NCBI GenBank assembly: GCA_963747555.1
Contig: CAVVFZ010000002.1
Coordinates: 1 to 64,000, forward strand
DNA from: DUZB01 sp963747555
GTDB taxonomy: Bacteria > Desulfobacterota > DSM-4660 > Desulfatiglandales > Desulfatiglandaceae
Reading direction: 5' to 3'
DNA: 64,000 bases
The notes beneath the pieces were generated by a model. It saw nothing but the letters and a program-made list of their open reading frames with translations, ran no database searches and had not been told where the DNA came from. A program made the translations under genes and the position numbers. Positions 35,273-44,730 of this stretch are shown here, in pieces (the stretch's first letter is position 1; every line of letters begins with the position of its first letter).

Positions 35273-36853
35273 CTACAATTCAATCCTTCGTGCGGATATG
35301 ACGTAATCATGTTTGCAAAGTTCTTTCACGACATCATCGGATACCATGTCACTGGTTGTTAAGAAGATGACATTTTCTTTCTTTTCTTTCTCCTCTCCAA
35401 CCTGCATTCGGCTGATATTGATCTTGTGCTCGCCAAGAATTGAAGCGATTTTTCCAATAACGCCGGGGGTGTTTAGATTTTGAATGAGGAGGCTATGCCC
35501 TTCCGGAATGGCCTCGAGATAGAAATTGTTAATGCGCAGAATTCGCTGCAGACTCTTTCCGAAAATGGTTCCGGAGATAACATTTTGCCCTTCCAGCGTT
35601 TTTACCGTCAGTTTTACTAGGCTGGCAAAATTATCCGAGGTATTGCTCCGGGACTCCACAACCTTGATTCCCCTGTCCGAAGCGATATACGGTGCATTGA
35701 CGAAGTTGACATCGTATCTGAGGATGGGCGTCAATAAACCCTTGAGCATGGAGGTGGTCAACGGAGCCGTATCGTACTGGGTGACCGTTCCGGAATACTG
35801 GATATGGGCTTCTATGACGGCACTGTCGGCAAGCTGCGCCTGCATGGAGCCCATTCTTTCCAGCAAGGTCACGTAAGGCCTTAGAAGGGTCATCAGCTCC
35901 GAACTGATACTCGGGACATTAATGGCGTTTTTCACGGTTCCATGGAGCAGGTACGCCGTGATCTGCTCAGCCACATCTCTTGCTACGTTATCCTGGGCTT
36001 CCCTGGTAGAAGCACCAAGATGCGGAGTACATATGAAGTTGGGGAGGGTCATGAGGGGACTTTCTTCCGGCGGTTCCTTAATGAAAACGTCAAAAGCAGC
36101 CCCTCCGAGATGGCCCGATTTGAGGGCGTCATAGGCAGCTTCTTCATCAACAATGCCTCCACGAGCACAATTGATCAACATCGCGCCCTTTTTCATTTTC
36201 GAAATGCTTTCAGCGTTTATGATGTTCGTGGTTTCGTCTGTCTTGGGAGTATGAATGGTTATATAATCGGCCCTTTCCAGCAGGGTATCAAAAGAAACAG
36301 GTTCCAGATCCAGTTTTTCAATGGCCTCCGGTTTTATATAGGGATCATATACGATGACCTTCATTTTGAGACCCTTGGCTCGATCCGCAACAATGCGCCC
36401 TATGTGTCCGACGCCTATGAGCCCGAGTGTCTTGTTGTAAACCTCCTGGCCTTTGAGTTTCTTTTTCTCCCACCGACCTTCTTTCAGAGAGGATGTCGCC
36501 TGGGGGATATTTCTTGAGAGTGCCATTATCATGGCTATGGTATGCTCGGCCGTAGTAATGGTATTCCCTTCGGGGGTATTCATCACCACAATCCCGCGCT
36601 TGCTCGCTTCAGGAATATCCACATTATCCAATCCGATGCCTGCTCGTCCTATAACCTTGAGATTGTCCGCGGCCTCCAGTATTTGGGAGGTAACTTTTGT
36701 GGCGCTACGGATAACCAGTCCGTCGTAGGGACCTATAATTTTTTTAAGTTCTTCAGGGGTAAGCCCGGTATTGACATCAACGTCAATGCCCGGAGTGTCC
36801 TTGAAAATTTTTACTCCCACATCCGACAGAGGATCACTGACGAGTATTTTCAT
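35273..36853 (-). CDS. serA: D-3-phosphoglycerate dehydrogenase
   Basis: First step of serine synthesis, oxidising 3-phosphoglycerate with NAD+. The 526-residue long form has the substrate-domain YDGLVIRSATKVTSQILEAA, the NAD loop LGLIGVGHIGRIVADRAKGL and the catalytic PPEESPLMTLPNFICTPHLG with His. An ASB domain and a C-terminal ACT domain (HSLLIQNLNTPGVIGKIASI) for serine feedback follow. Confidence 0.95.
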   Translation of the reverse strand: MKILVSDPLSDVGVKIFKDTPGIDVDVNTGLTPEELKKIIGPYDGLVIRSATKVTSQILEAADNLKVIGRAGIGLDNVDIPEASKRGIVVMNTPEGNTITTAEHTIAMIMALSRNIPQATSSLKEGRWEKKKLKGQEVYNKTLGLIGVGHIGRIVADRAKGLKMKVIVYDPYIKPEAIEKLDLEPVSFDTLLERADYITIHTPKTDETTNIINAESISKMKKGAMLINCARGGIVDEEAAYDALKSGHLGGAAFDVFIKEPPEESPLMTLPNFICTPHLGASTREAQDNVARDVAEQITAYLLHGTVKNAINVPSISSELMTLLRPYVTLLERMGSMQAQLADSAVIEAHIQYSGTVTQYDTAPLTTSMLKGLLTPILRYDVNFVNAPYIASDRGIKVVESRSNTSDNFASLVKLTVKTLEGQNVISGTIFGKSLQRILRINNFYLEAIPEGHSLLIQNLNTPGVIGKIASILGEHKINISRMQVGEEKEKKENVIFLTTSDMVSDDVVKELCKHDYVISARRIEL

Positions 36854-36941
36854 AAAATAACTCCTTGAATTTAGGGTTTTGATTCGGGTAAATAAGGCTG
36901 AGAATGCAAAAAACCACCGTTACTACCAAAACAAGTAGGGG

Positions 36942-36970
36942 ATTCTTACCATTTCCGTAGATTTTGTCAA
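36942..36970 (-). promoter_or_regulatory. Predicted serA promoter
   Basis: On the minus strand TTGACA (36965-36970), then a 16- to 17-base spacer and TAAGAAT (36942-36948), about 90 bases ahead of the serA ATG. Confidence 0.5.
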
Positions 36971-37069
36971 GAGTAGACCGATGCGCGGGGCGGTTTGAAA
37001 AAAGAATAATTTTTTCATGCACCCGAATCAAGAACAAAATCGGAAAAAGGAGTCCCGGGGAGATAAGAG

Positions 37070-37930
37070 ATGCAGGATAAAATTCTTTCAGGCGCCCTGA
37101 CAATCGATGATCCGGCAGGACGTCGGGTGAAGATCTTAAAAGATGGGCAGTCCCTGCGGATCGCCCGTGAAGAAGGGGTAAGCATAAGCGAGGTATATGT
37201 CCAAGCGTTGATGCTTGGAATCTGTCCTTACCGTTACCTCCGAAACCGGGAGGCCATTTCCCTGAACGAGCAGCTCCAGCTTGCCCGCGCCCACGTTGCT
37301 GTAGTGGGCGCAGGGGGCCTGGGGGGGCAGGTTATCCTCTTGTTGGCCAGAGTAGGGGTCGGAAACCTGACCGTGATCGATTATGACCGCTTCGACGAGA
37401 CCAACCTGAACCGCCAGGCGCTTTGCCGTATGGACAGGCTTGGGACATTCAAATCGGAAGCCGCTGTTGCGGTCATCGCCAACATCAATCCGGGTGTGAA
37501 CATTCATTCGCGGCCACAGAGAGTGCGTGCCGATAATGCGGAAGAGATGTTTGCCGGTTCCCATCTCGTTGTAGATGCCCTTGATAATGTCAAAGACCGA
37601 TTTGTTATCGAAAAAGCGGCACGAAAACTGGGCATCCCGCTGGTCCATGGTGCTTTGGCAGGCTTCGAAGGCCAGTTGATGACCATCTACCCTGGTGATC
37701 CGGGAGTACAGGCGTTATATGGCGAGGAGGATGCCCGAAGGGATAAAACCATGAGCGCGGAAGCTATTTTCGGCGTTCCCGCCTTGACGCCTGCCTTTAT
37801 TGCAACCCTTCAGGCCATGGAGGTCTTAAAGATTATTCTCAACCGCAAAGAGATCTTTCGGAACACCATGTTGCACGTGGATCTCGAAAATGCAGTCCTT
37901 GAAAAGTACCGCTTTGACCGTCCTGAATGA
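37070..37930 (+). CDS. ThiF/MoeB/HesA family adenylyltransferase-like protein
   Basis: A 286-residue E1-like protein. The nucleotide loop VAVVGAGGLGGQVILLLARV, the DRFDETNLNRQALCRMDRLG motif (substrate-contacting Asn and Arg) and LVVDALDNVKDRFVIEKAA identify the fold. It lacks the paired CxxC zinc cysteines of classical ThiF/MoeB. It has a 65-residue N-terminal extension (VSISEVYVQALMLGICPYRY) found in HesA-like members of this phylum. No ThiS or MoaD carrier gene is adjacent, so its sulfur-carrier partner is unknown. Confidence 0.8.
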   Translation: MQDKILSGALTIDDPAGRRVKILKDGQSLRIAREEGVSISEVYVQALMLGICPYRYLRNREAISLNEQLQLARAHVAVVGAGGLGGQVILLLARVGVGNLTVIDYDRFDETNLNRQALCRMDRLGTFKSEAAVAVIANINPGVNIHSRPQRVRADNAEEMFAGSHLVVDALDNVKDRFVIEKAARKLGIPLVHGALAGFEGQLMTIYPGDPGVQALYGEEDARRDKTMSAEAIFGVPALTPAFIATLQAMEVLKIILNRKEIFRNTMLHVDLENAVLEKYRFDRPE

Positions 37931-38051
37931 CGGTCGTCACCTGCCTCGGATATTCCGGGCGGTGGAAGCGGAGGGTGGGAGTATTGGAGCGTCGGAGTAA
38001 TAGAGCGCTGGGGTGTTGGAGTATTGCCGTATAACCATTTGGGAGGGTGTC

Positions 38052-38819
38052 ATGGGCGAAATAAATTTGAAACTCACAGGAAAAAAAGCACTCATAACAG
38101 GCGGCAGCCGGGGTCTGGGAATGGCCATTGCCAAGGCCATGGTTGTGAATGGCGCTGAAGTAATTGTTTGTGGACGAAAGCAGGAAAATCTGGATTCGAC
38201 CGTCGAAAATTTTCAGAAGGAAGGACTGGATCTTATCGGCATGGCTGCAAACATCGGACAGTCCGGCCAGGTAAAGGCCCTTCTTGAAGCGGTGGAGAAA
38301 CGATTTGGGCATCTGGATATCCTCGTGAACAATGTGGGTATGAATATCCTTACGCCTTCCGTTGTCGGCGTTGATGAAGGTCTTTGGGACAAGATTATGG
38401 ACTGCAATCTCAAAGGAGCCTATCTGGTTTCAAGCCGGGCGGTACCGCTCATGAAAAAAGCCGGGGCGGGAAAGATCATCAACATCAGCTCAACCGCTGC
38501 GAAAAGGGCTGCCATGGGGATGGGAGTTTATTGCATCGCCAAAGCCGGTTTGGAAATGTTTACAAAAGTCCTGGCGGTTGAACTGGCTCGGGATCAGATC
38601 AATGTGAATGCGGTGGCGCCCGGTGTGGTCATGACAAAATTCAGCCAGCTTTTCTGGAGCAATGAATCCCTTTTAAAACAGATTGAGAGCACCATCCCTT
38701 TTGGGAAGATCGCCAAAACGGAAGATGTGGTCGGAACAGTTCTGTACCTGGCATCAGGGCTTTCAGATTATGTTACCGGCGAAGTGATTACCGTCGATGG
38801 CGGGTCGATGGCCCGTTAG
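38052..38819 (+). CDS. Short-chain dehydrogenase/reductase
   Basis: A 255-residue NAD(P)-dependent oxidoreductase. The cofactor loop is ALITGGSRGLGMAIAKAM, the family NNAG is NNVG, the catalytic Ser sits in IINISSTAA and the YxxxK pair in YCIAKAG. The C-terminal DYVTGEVITVDGGSMAR is typical of classical SDRs. The substrate is unknown; 3-oxoacyl reductases and sugar-alcohol enzymes look alike here. The start at 38052 has GGGAGG upstream. Confidence 0.85.
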   Translation: MGEINLKLTGKKALITGGSRGLGMAIAKAMVVNGAEVIVCGRKQENLDSTVENFQKEGLDLIGMAANIGQSGQVKALLEAVEKRFGHLDILVNNVGMNILTPSVVGVDEGLWDKIMDCNLKGAYLVSSRAVPLMKKAGAGKIINISSTAAKRAAMGMGVYCIAKAGLEMFTKVLAVELARDQINVNAVAPGVVMTKFSQLFWSNESLLKQIESTIPFGKIAKTEDVVGTVLYLASGLSDYVTGEVITVDGGSMAR

Positions 38820-38836
38820 ATTCTCATGAAAATAAG

Positions 38837-39679
38837 ATGGCCCTATTCTTAAAGCACCAGCTGGACCGGCTTTACTCCCGATATCATTCCAGGGGCTGGG
38901 TCCATCCCGACCCACTTGAATTCCTCTATCTCTACCGGCACAGCGAGGATCGCGAGATTGTAGGCTTTGTCGCGTCCTCGCTGGCCTACGGGCGCGTTGC
39001 CCAGATCCTGAAAAGTGTTTCTTTCGTTTTGCAAGAAATGGGAGATTCTCCTTTTGTCTTTCTGAAAACCTCTTCCCGCGAGGATATTTCACATCTTTTC
39101 CGGAATTTCAGGCACAGATTTACTTCAGGTGCTGACCTTTCCCAGGTGTTGATCGCCATAAAAAGCGTCCTGGAAAGACACGGATCACTATATTCCTGCT
39201 TTTTGTCGGCTTATGATCCATCCGGGGAGACTGTTCTTCCGGCAATCACCTCTTTGACCGACGAAATCAGATCGCACATGACGGGCTCGCGAAACAGCCT
39301 TCTGCCCATGCCTGCAAGGGGCAGTGCCTGCAAGAGGCTGAACCTTTTCCTGCGATGGATGGTTCGCGCGGATGCGGTCGATCCGGGAGGATGGTCGGGG
39401 GTGAGCCCTTCGAAACTGATCATTCCGCTGGACACCCACATGCATCGGATTGCGCTCCTTCTTGGTCTCACCCAAGGAAAACAGGCAAACATGAAAACCG
39501 CCATGGAAATCACCCGTTCTTTCCGAAGGTTTGCACCCGAAGATCCCGTCCGGTACGACTTCGCCCTGACCAGGCTCGGTATCCGACAGGAAGAAAGTGT
39601 TCACTCTTTTCTTGAACGTTGCGGCGGAACCCGAGACACTTCATCCGAGCGCCTCAATGATCATCCTGTCTGCTTTTGA
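38837..39679 (+). CDS. TIGR02757 (DUF2400) family protein
   Basis: A 280-residue protein of the TIGR02757 family, which has no known function. It shows DPLEFLYLYRHSEDREIVGF and SSLAYGRVAQILKSV at the N-terminus, LNLFLRWMVRADAVDPGGW and KLIIPLDTHMHRIALLLGLT in the centre, and DPVRYDFALTRLGI near the end. The helical layout and DTHMHRIA stretch recall HhH-GPD DNA glycosylases. It overlaps mutY tail to tail by 39 bases, which may be more than accident. Confidence 0.82.
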   Translation: MALFLKHQLDRLYSRYHSRGWVHPDPLEFLYLYRHSEDREIVGFVASSLAYGRVAQILKSVSFVLQEMGDSPFVFLKTSSREDISHLFRNFRHRFTSGADLSQVLIAIKSVLERHGSLYSCFLSAYDPSGETVLPAITSLTDEIRSHMTGSRNSLLPMPARGSACKRLNLFLRWMVRADAVDPGGWSGVSPSKLIIPLDTHMHRIALLLGLTQGKQANMKTAMEITRSFRRFAPEDPVRYDFALTRLGIRQEESVHSFLERCGGTRDTSSERLNDHPVCF

Positions 39680-40702
39680 AATAGGGTAGTCCTTCAATCG
39701 CGAAAATGGCGCCCACTGCAAATAAGGATTCTTAGCCCCTTGCCCTTGAGGCAAATCCAAACTGCAGCGAAAAGCATGAAGGGTTATGCGGAAATGGGTA
39801 TAGGCGTGGCGGACCGACGTGACTTTCTGTTGGACCCCAACCTGAAATCCTGTCTCCTCCAGAATTCTTTTTTGAAGGGCCTGTTTCAGGGTTTCATCTT
39901 TACCCTTTTCCCCGCCGGGGAACTTCCATAATCCCCCGAGGAGACCCTCTTCCGGTCTCCGCACGATAAGGACCCTGCCGGATTTGTCGGTAATGACGCC
40001 GGCAGTCATCTCCTTGTGCGGGATGGGTGCGCCCTTTGTGGTTACCGGCAGTTCCTCCTGCAGTCCACGGCTACAGGCCACACAGAGATCATTCAGGGGA
40101 CACCTTTCACAGGAAGGTTTGCGGGGCGTACACAGGGTGGCCCCCAGGTCCATAAGCCCTTGATTATAGGAAGACGAGTTTCCTTCGGGAACCAGTTTAT
40201 CCGCCATATTCAAAATCCGCTTCCTGGTCCGGCCCTCTTGCGGGGGTTTTTGAACGGCGAAGATTCGACAGAGCACCCGAACCACATTGGCGTCTACGGC
40301 GGCGATATTTTTCTCAAAGGCGAAACTGAGGATGGCGGCGGCCGTATAGGTCCCGATCCCGGGAAGGCTGAGGAGTTCGCTCCGGTTTTCCGGCACGATT
40401 CCCCTGAACTCTTCCACTACTTTTTGAGAGGCGCGATGGAGGTGCCGGGCCCTTGAATAATACCCCAGGTTCTCCCAGGCTTTTAAGACCTCCTCGATCG
40501 AGGCACCAGCAAGTTTCTGAAGCGTTGGAAACCTTTCCATGAACCGCATATAATAAGGAATCACCGTATCCACTCGGGTCTGCTGGAGCATGATTTCCGA
40601 AACCCAGATGGCATAGGGATCCCGAGTCCGGCGCCAGGGTAGATCCCTCTGGTGGTGGGCGTACCAGTCAACTATCCGTTTTGAAATGATCATCGGTTCC
40701 AT
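39641..40702 (-). CDS. mutY: A/G-specific adenine glycosylase with NUDIX-like C-terminal domain
   Basis: Removes adenine mispaired with 8-oxoguanine. The 353-residue protein has LPWRRTRDPYAIWVSEIMLQ with the catalytic Glu, the helix-hairpin-helix LLSLPGIGTYTAAAILSFAF, catalytic Asp in VDANVVRVLCR, and a [4Fe-4S] site C-x6-C-x2-C-x5-C in CTPRKPSCERCPLNDLC. The C-terminal NUDIX-fold domain (GLWKFPGGEKGKDETLKQAL) recognises 8-oxoG. The ATG at 40702 matches the spacing of E. coli MutY to its DWY motif. Confidence 0.94.
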   Translation of the reverse strand: MEPMIISKRIVDWYAHHQRDLPWRRTRDPYAIWVSEIMLQQTRVDTVIPYYMRFMERFPTLQKLAGASIEEVLKAWENLGYYSRARHLHRASQKVVEEFRGIVPENRSELLSLPGIGTYTAAAILSFAFEKNIAAVDANVVRVLCRIFAVQKPPQEGRTRKRILNMADKLVPEGNSSSYNQGLMDLGATLCTPRKPSCERCPLNDLCVACSRGLQEELPVTTKGAPIPHKEMTAGVITDKSGRVLIVRRPEEGLLGGLWKFPGGEKGKDETLKQALQKRILEETGFQVGVQQKVTSVRHAYTHFRITLHAFRCSLDLPQGQGAKNPYLQWAPFSRLKDYPISKADRMIIEALG

Positions 40703-40860
40703 ATCTCTTTCCATGCAGAATTGCGCCGAAAAGCACAAGAAAAAAATCTTCCGATCTTGCCCCATAGAGGCAGCAAATGCCTTGCAGAAACCCCTTTATT
40801 CTACAATTTTAGCAAGATAAAGGGGTGGTCCATTTTCTTGAAAGGACGAACAAAAAATGC

Positions 40861-40889
40861 TTGACATACCGGGGCGGCCATACTAATGT
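40861..40889 (+). promoter_or_regulatory. Sigma-70 promoter of the beta-oxidation operon
   Basis: TTGACA (40861-40866), 17 bases, TAATGT (40884-40889). It ends 89 bases before the first ATG of the fatty-acid degradation genes. Confidence 0.6.
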
Positions 40890-40894
40890 CGAAA

Positions 40895-40914
40895 ATGAAT
40901 GATAATTCATTCAT
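40895..40914. promoter_or_regulatory. FadR(TetR)-like operator palindrome
   Basis: ATGAATGA TAAT TCATTCAT, a perfect 8-base inverted repeat, begins 5 bases after the -10 box and covers the likely start site, a classic repressor position. The arms match the Bacillus FadR consensus TGAATGAmTAnTCATTCA, a TetR-family acyl-CoA-responsive repressor. The repressor gene is not in the window. Confidence 0.65.
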
Positions 40915-40978
40915 AATTCATTTCGTCATCCAGAGCAAGTAACGGTGAACCTAACGCGATTTTTTCAAGGAGGTGTCT

Positions 40979-43412
40979 ATGGACCGAAAAATAAAAAGGG
41001 CCGGCGTCATCGGGGCTGGTGTGATGGGGGCCACCATCGCAGCCCAATTGGCCAACGTGGGGATCGAGACCATTCTGCTCGATATTGTCCCGCCCGAACT
41101 GACCGACGATGACAAGAAAAAGGGCCTTACAGGGGAAAGTAAACCATTCAGGAATAAATTCGGCCTCAACGGGCTCAATGTCGCTCTCAAATCGAAACCC
41201 GCATCTTTTTATATCCCTGAAAACGCCAAGCTGATCAGCTATCGGCAACCTGGAGGATGATCTGGGAAAGCTCAAAGAGGTTGACTGGATCGTTGAGGTT
41301 GTGGTGGAAAGGCTCGACATCAAACAGCGGGTCTTCGAGAAGATTGAATCCATTTTGACGCCCGGGACGATTATTACGTCCAACACATCAGGGAATTCCG
41401 CCAAGGCCATGTGCGAAGGCCGGTCGGAGGATTTCAGAAAATATTTTGCCATTACCCACTTTTTTAATCCTCCCAGATATATGAAGCTTCTTGAGATCGT
41501 GCCCGGTCCCGACACCTTGCCCGAGGTGGTGGAGACTCTGGCTCAAATCTGTGAGAGAGTCGTGGGAAAAGGAATTGTCTACGCCAAAGACACTCCCAAT
41601 TTTGTGGCCAACCGTATTGGAACTTTCAGCATGTTCGCCGTCATCAAGGCCATGGTGGATCTGGGGCTTTCGGTGGAAGCCGTAGACAAACTGACCGGCC
41701 CGGTCGTGGGCAACGCCAAGAGTGCGTCATTCAGGACAGCGGATCTGGTGGGGCTGGATACGCTTCTTCACGTGGCGGACAATGTGTACGAAGGGGCCCC
41801 GAACGACGAAAAACGCGAAATATTCAAGGCCCCGGATTTCATATCACAGATGCTGGAGAAGAAACTCCTGGGGGAGAAGACCAAGCAGGGCTTTTATAAG
41901 AAGAGCAAAGATCCTGATGGAAAAAAGGTGATCCTGTCCATCGATTACAATACGCTGGAATACACTCCGCAGGAGAAAGTGAAATTTCCCTCTCTGGAGG
42001 CAGCCAACAACGCCTCGGGGCTGAAGGATAAGCTGAAGACACTCTTCTACGGCAAGGACCTGGCCGGCCAGTTTACCTTTCGAACCCTTTCGGAAAGCCT
42101 GATTTACTCCGCCAATCGAATCCCGGAAATCGCCGACGACATCGTGAACATCGACAACGCCATGAAATGGGGTTTTGGCAGAAAGATGGGGCCGTTTGAG
42201 GCCTGGGATGCCATCGGTCTTGGAAAATCCGTGGCGAAAATGAAAGAAGCCGGTTACGAAATCCCCGCCTGGGTGGAGGAGATGCTGGCGGCCGGCAAAG
42301 AATCCTTTTACAAAAAGGAGGCAGGGGTCCTTTACTATTATGATCCTGCCTCAAAAGAATACAAAGAAGTCCCTTTAAAGCCGGGAATCATCCTGCTGCC
42401 TTCTCTCAAGGATCAGAAGAAAGTGGTGGCGGGAAACACGGGCGCCACCCTCATCGATATCGGCGATGGCGTGGCCTGTCTGGAATTCCATACCAAGATG
42501 AATGCGCTTGGGGATGATATCATCAGCATGCTGGCTCAGTCAGGGGAAATTGTGAGCAGAGATTTCGACGGTCTGGTGATCGCCAATCACGGCAGCAATT
42601 TTTCCGCCGGCGCAAATCTCCCGCTCGTTCTTTTCACAGCACAGGAAGAGGAATGGGATGACCTGGACTGGGGAATCAAAGCATTACAGAATGCGCTGAT
42701 GAAACTGAAATACCTGGATAAACCGGTCGTGGCCGCGCCCGCGGGGATGGCTTTGGGCGGGGGCTGTGAAATCTGTCTTGCCTCCGACAGGGTACGGTAC
42801 GCCGCGGAGACCTACATGGGGCTCGTAGAAGCCGGCGTGGGCCTGGTGCCCGCAGGGGGCGGTACAAAAGAACTGCTCCTGAGAAATACGGAACCGCTCT
42901 TTGAGGTTCAGAAAGGGGGCATTTACCCCAAACAAATTGAAATGATGCCGTTTATTGCCAGGGCTTTTGAAACCATCGCCATGGCCAAGGTATCCACTTC
43001 GGGTCCGGAGGCGGTCAAGATGGGTTTCCTTAAACCGACGGATAAAATGACGGTGAATCGGGACTATCAGATCCAGGAAGCCAAGAATACGGTTTTGGCC
43101 ATGAATCTGGAGGGGTATACCCCACCGAGACCAAGAGACGCCATCCGGGTCCCGGGAGAGAGCACCTTTGCCATGATCAAACTTGCCCTCTGGACCATGC
43201 ATGAACAGAACTACATCACCGACCATGATGTGACCGTATCGGAAAAGATAGGGTATATCCTCTGCGGGGGCAACGTTCTTCCCGATACCATGGTCAGTGA
43301 GCAATACCTGCTTGATCTGGAAAGGGAGGCATTTCTGAGTCTGGCTGGAAACCCCAAAACCCAGGCCAGAATCCAGCATATGTTGACCAAGGGAAAACCG
43401 CTCAGGAATTAA
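40979..43412 (+). CDS. 3-hydroxyacyl-CoA dehydrogenase/enoyl-CoA hydratase fusion, one frameshift
   Basis: Bifunctional beta-oxidation enzyme of about 810 residues. The dehydrogenase comes first (RAGVIGAGVMGATIAAQLAN, then FAITHFFNPPRYMKLLEIV with catalytic His). The hydratase comes last (GLVIANHGSNFSAGANLPL, VVAAPAGMALGGGCEICLAS, GLVEAGVGLVPAGGGTKELL). This is the reverse of FadB/FadJ order. The frame slips at about 41240 (AGCTATCGG, one extra T); the join restores LISIGNLEDDLGKLKEVDW. AAGGAGG stands six bases ahead of the ATG. First gene of the fatty-acid operon. Confidence 0.9.
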
Positions 43413-43517
43413 GCATATTTCGCGCTCGGGCCGCACGGTTGCCTGTTTTGATGCAGCCGGCGGTTCGACGCAGCAATCTCTCAACCCATTGAATCCATCT
43501 GGAGGGAGGAAGATATT

Positions 43518-44702
43518 ATGAAAGAAGCCGTAATTGTTGCAGCCTGCAGGACGGCAGTTGGGAAGGCGCCCCGCGGCATATTGAAGGACACAAGGCCGGA
43601 ACACATGGGGTGCGCCGTGTTGGGCGATTTAATGAAGCGGGCCGGAGACCTGGATCCGGCTCTGATTGACGACTTGATTGTGGGATGTACATTCCCCGAA
43701 TCCGTGCAGGGCCTGAACCTTGGTCGCGTCCTGGTCATGTCCATGGGCTGGCCGGACCGCGTACCCGGAATGACGGTAAACAGATTCTGTTCGTCGGGGC
43801 TCCAGGCCATCGCCATCGGCGCCGAAAAAATCATGTGCGGTTTTGCCGATGTGGTTGTTTCGGCGGGTGTGGAAAGTATGAGCCAGATCCCCATGGGGGG
43901 AAGCATGATGTACCCCAACCCTGCCCTGGTGGATACGAGACCGGGCGCCTTTACAGGGATGGGACTGACCGCCGAAAATGTAGCGGAGCGCTACAACATT
44001 TCGCGGGAGGAACAGGATGAATTCGGCGCCATCAGCCAGCAGAAGGCGGAAGCGGCCCAGAAAGCCGGCCGGTTCAAGAGCCAGATCGTGCCATTGAGGG
44101 TAAAAAGACAAAAACAGCTGCCCAATGGTCACTTCACACAGGAAGAATTCATCTTCGATACGGATGAGGGTGTGCGTCCGGGGACCACCAAAGAGGGCCT
44201 TGCGAAAATACCTGCCGCTTTTAAACCCGGCGGAAGCGTAACGGCCGGCAATTCCTCACAGACCAGTGATGCCGCAGCCGGTGTGGTGCTCATGAGCAAG
44301 GAAAAGGCCAAAGAGCTGGGTCTGAAGCCTATGGCCACTTTCCGGTTCCACGCCGTTGAGGGGTGTGAGCCCGAAGTGATGGGAGTGGGCCCCGCCGTTG
44401 CCATTCCACGGGTCCTTAAACTGGCAGGAATGAATATAAATCAAGTTGACCTGATTGAACTGAATGAAGCCTTTGCGGCCCAGGCTATCTATTGTATCAA
44501 CGAACTGGGAATCAATCCGGAGATCACGAATGTGAACGGCGGCGCCATTGCTTTAGGTCATCCTCTTGGTTGTACGGGAGCGAAACTCACCACGCAGTTG
44601 ATCTACGAAATGCAGGAAAGGAAACTCCGATGGGGCCTGGTTTCCATGTGTATCGGTTTTGGAATGGGCGCTGCGGGACTGTTTGAGATTGAAGACTATT
44701 AG
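43518..44702 (+). CDS. fadA: Acetyl-CoA acyltransferase (thiolase)
   Basis: Last step of beta-oxidation, cleaving 3-ketoacyl-CoA with CoA. The 394-residue protein has the nucleophile Cys in TVNRFCSSGLQAIAIGAEKI, the His motif NGGAIALGHPLGCTGAKL and the second Cys in VSMCIGFGMGAAGLFE. It lies 105 bases after the HAD-ECH fusion, preceded by GGAGGGAGG. The degradative role is inferred from the operon. Confidence 0.93.
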   Translation: MKEAVIVAACRTAVGKAPRGILKDTRPEHMGCAVLGDLMKRAGDLDPALIDDLIVGCTFPESVQGLNLGRVLVMSMGWPDRVPGMTVNRFCSSGLQAIAIGAEKIMCGFADVVVSAGVESMSQIPMGGSMMYPNPALVDTRPGAFTGMGLTAENVAERYNISREEQDEFGAISQQKAEAAQKAGRFKSQIVPLRVKRQKQLPNGHFTQEEFIFDTDEGVRPGTTKEGLAKIPAAFKPGGSVTAGNSSQTSDAAAGVVLMSKEKAKELGLKPMATFRFHAVEGCEPEVMGVGPAVAIPRVLKLAGMNINQVDLIELNEAFAAQAIYCINELGINPEITNVNGGAIALGHPLGCTGAKLTTQLIYEMQERKLRWGLVSMCIGFGMGAAGLFEIEDY

Positions 44703-44730
44703 GATGGATCGAGAAAAAAGGAGAAATAAA

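Noticed and set aside
42684..43604. 306-codon minus-strand frame
   Set aside because: Antisense shadow of the HAD-ECH fusion and thiolase.
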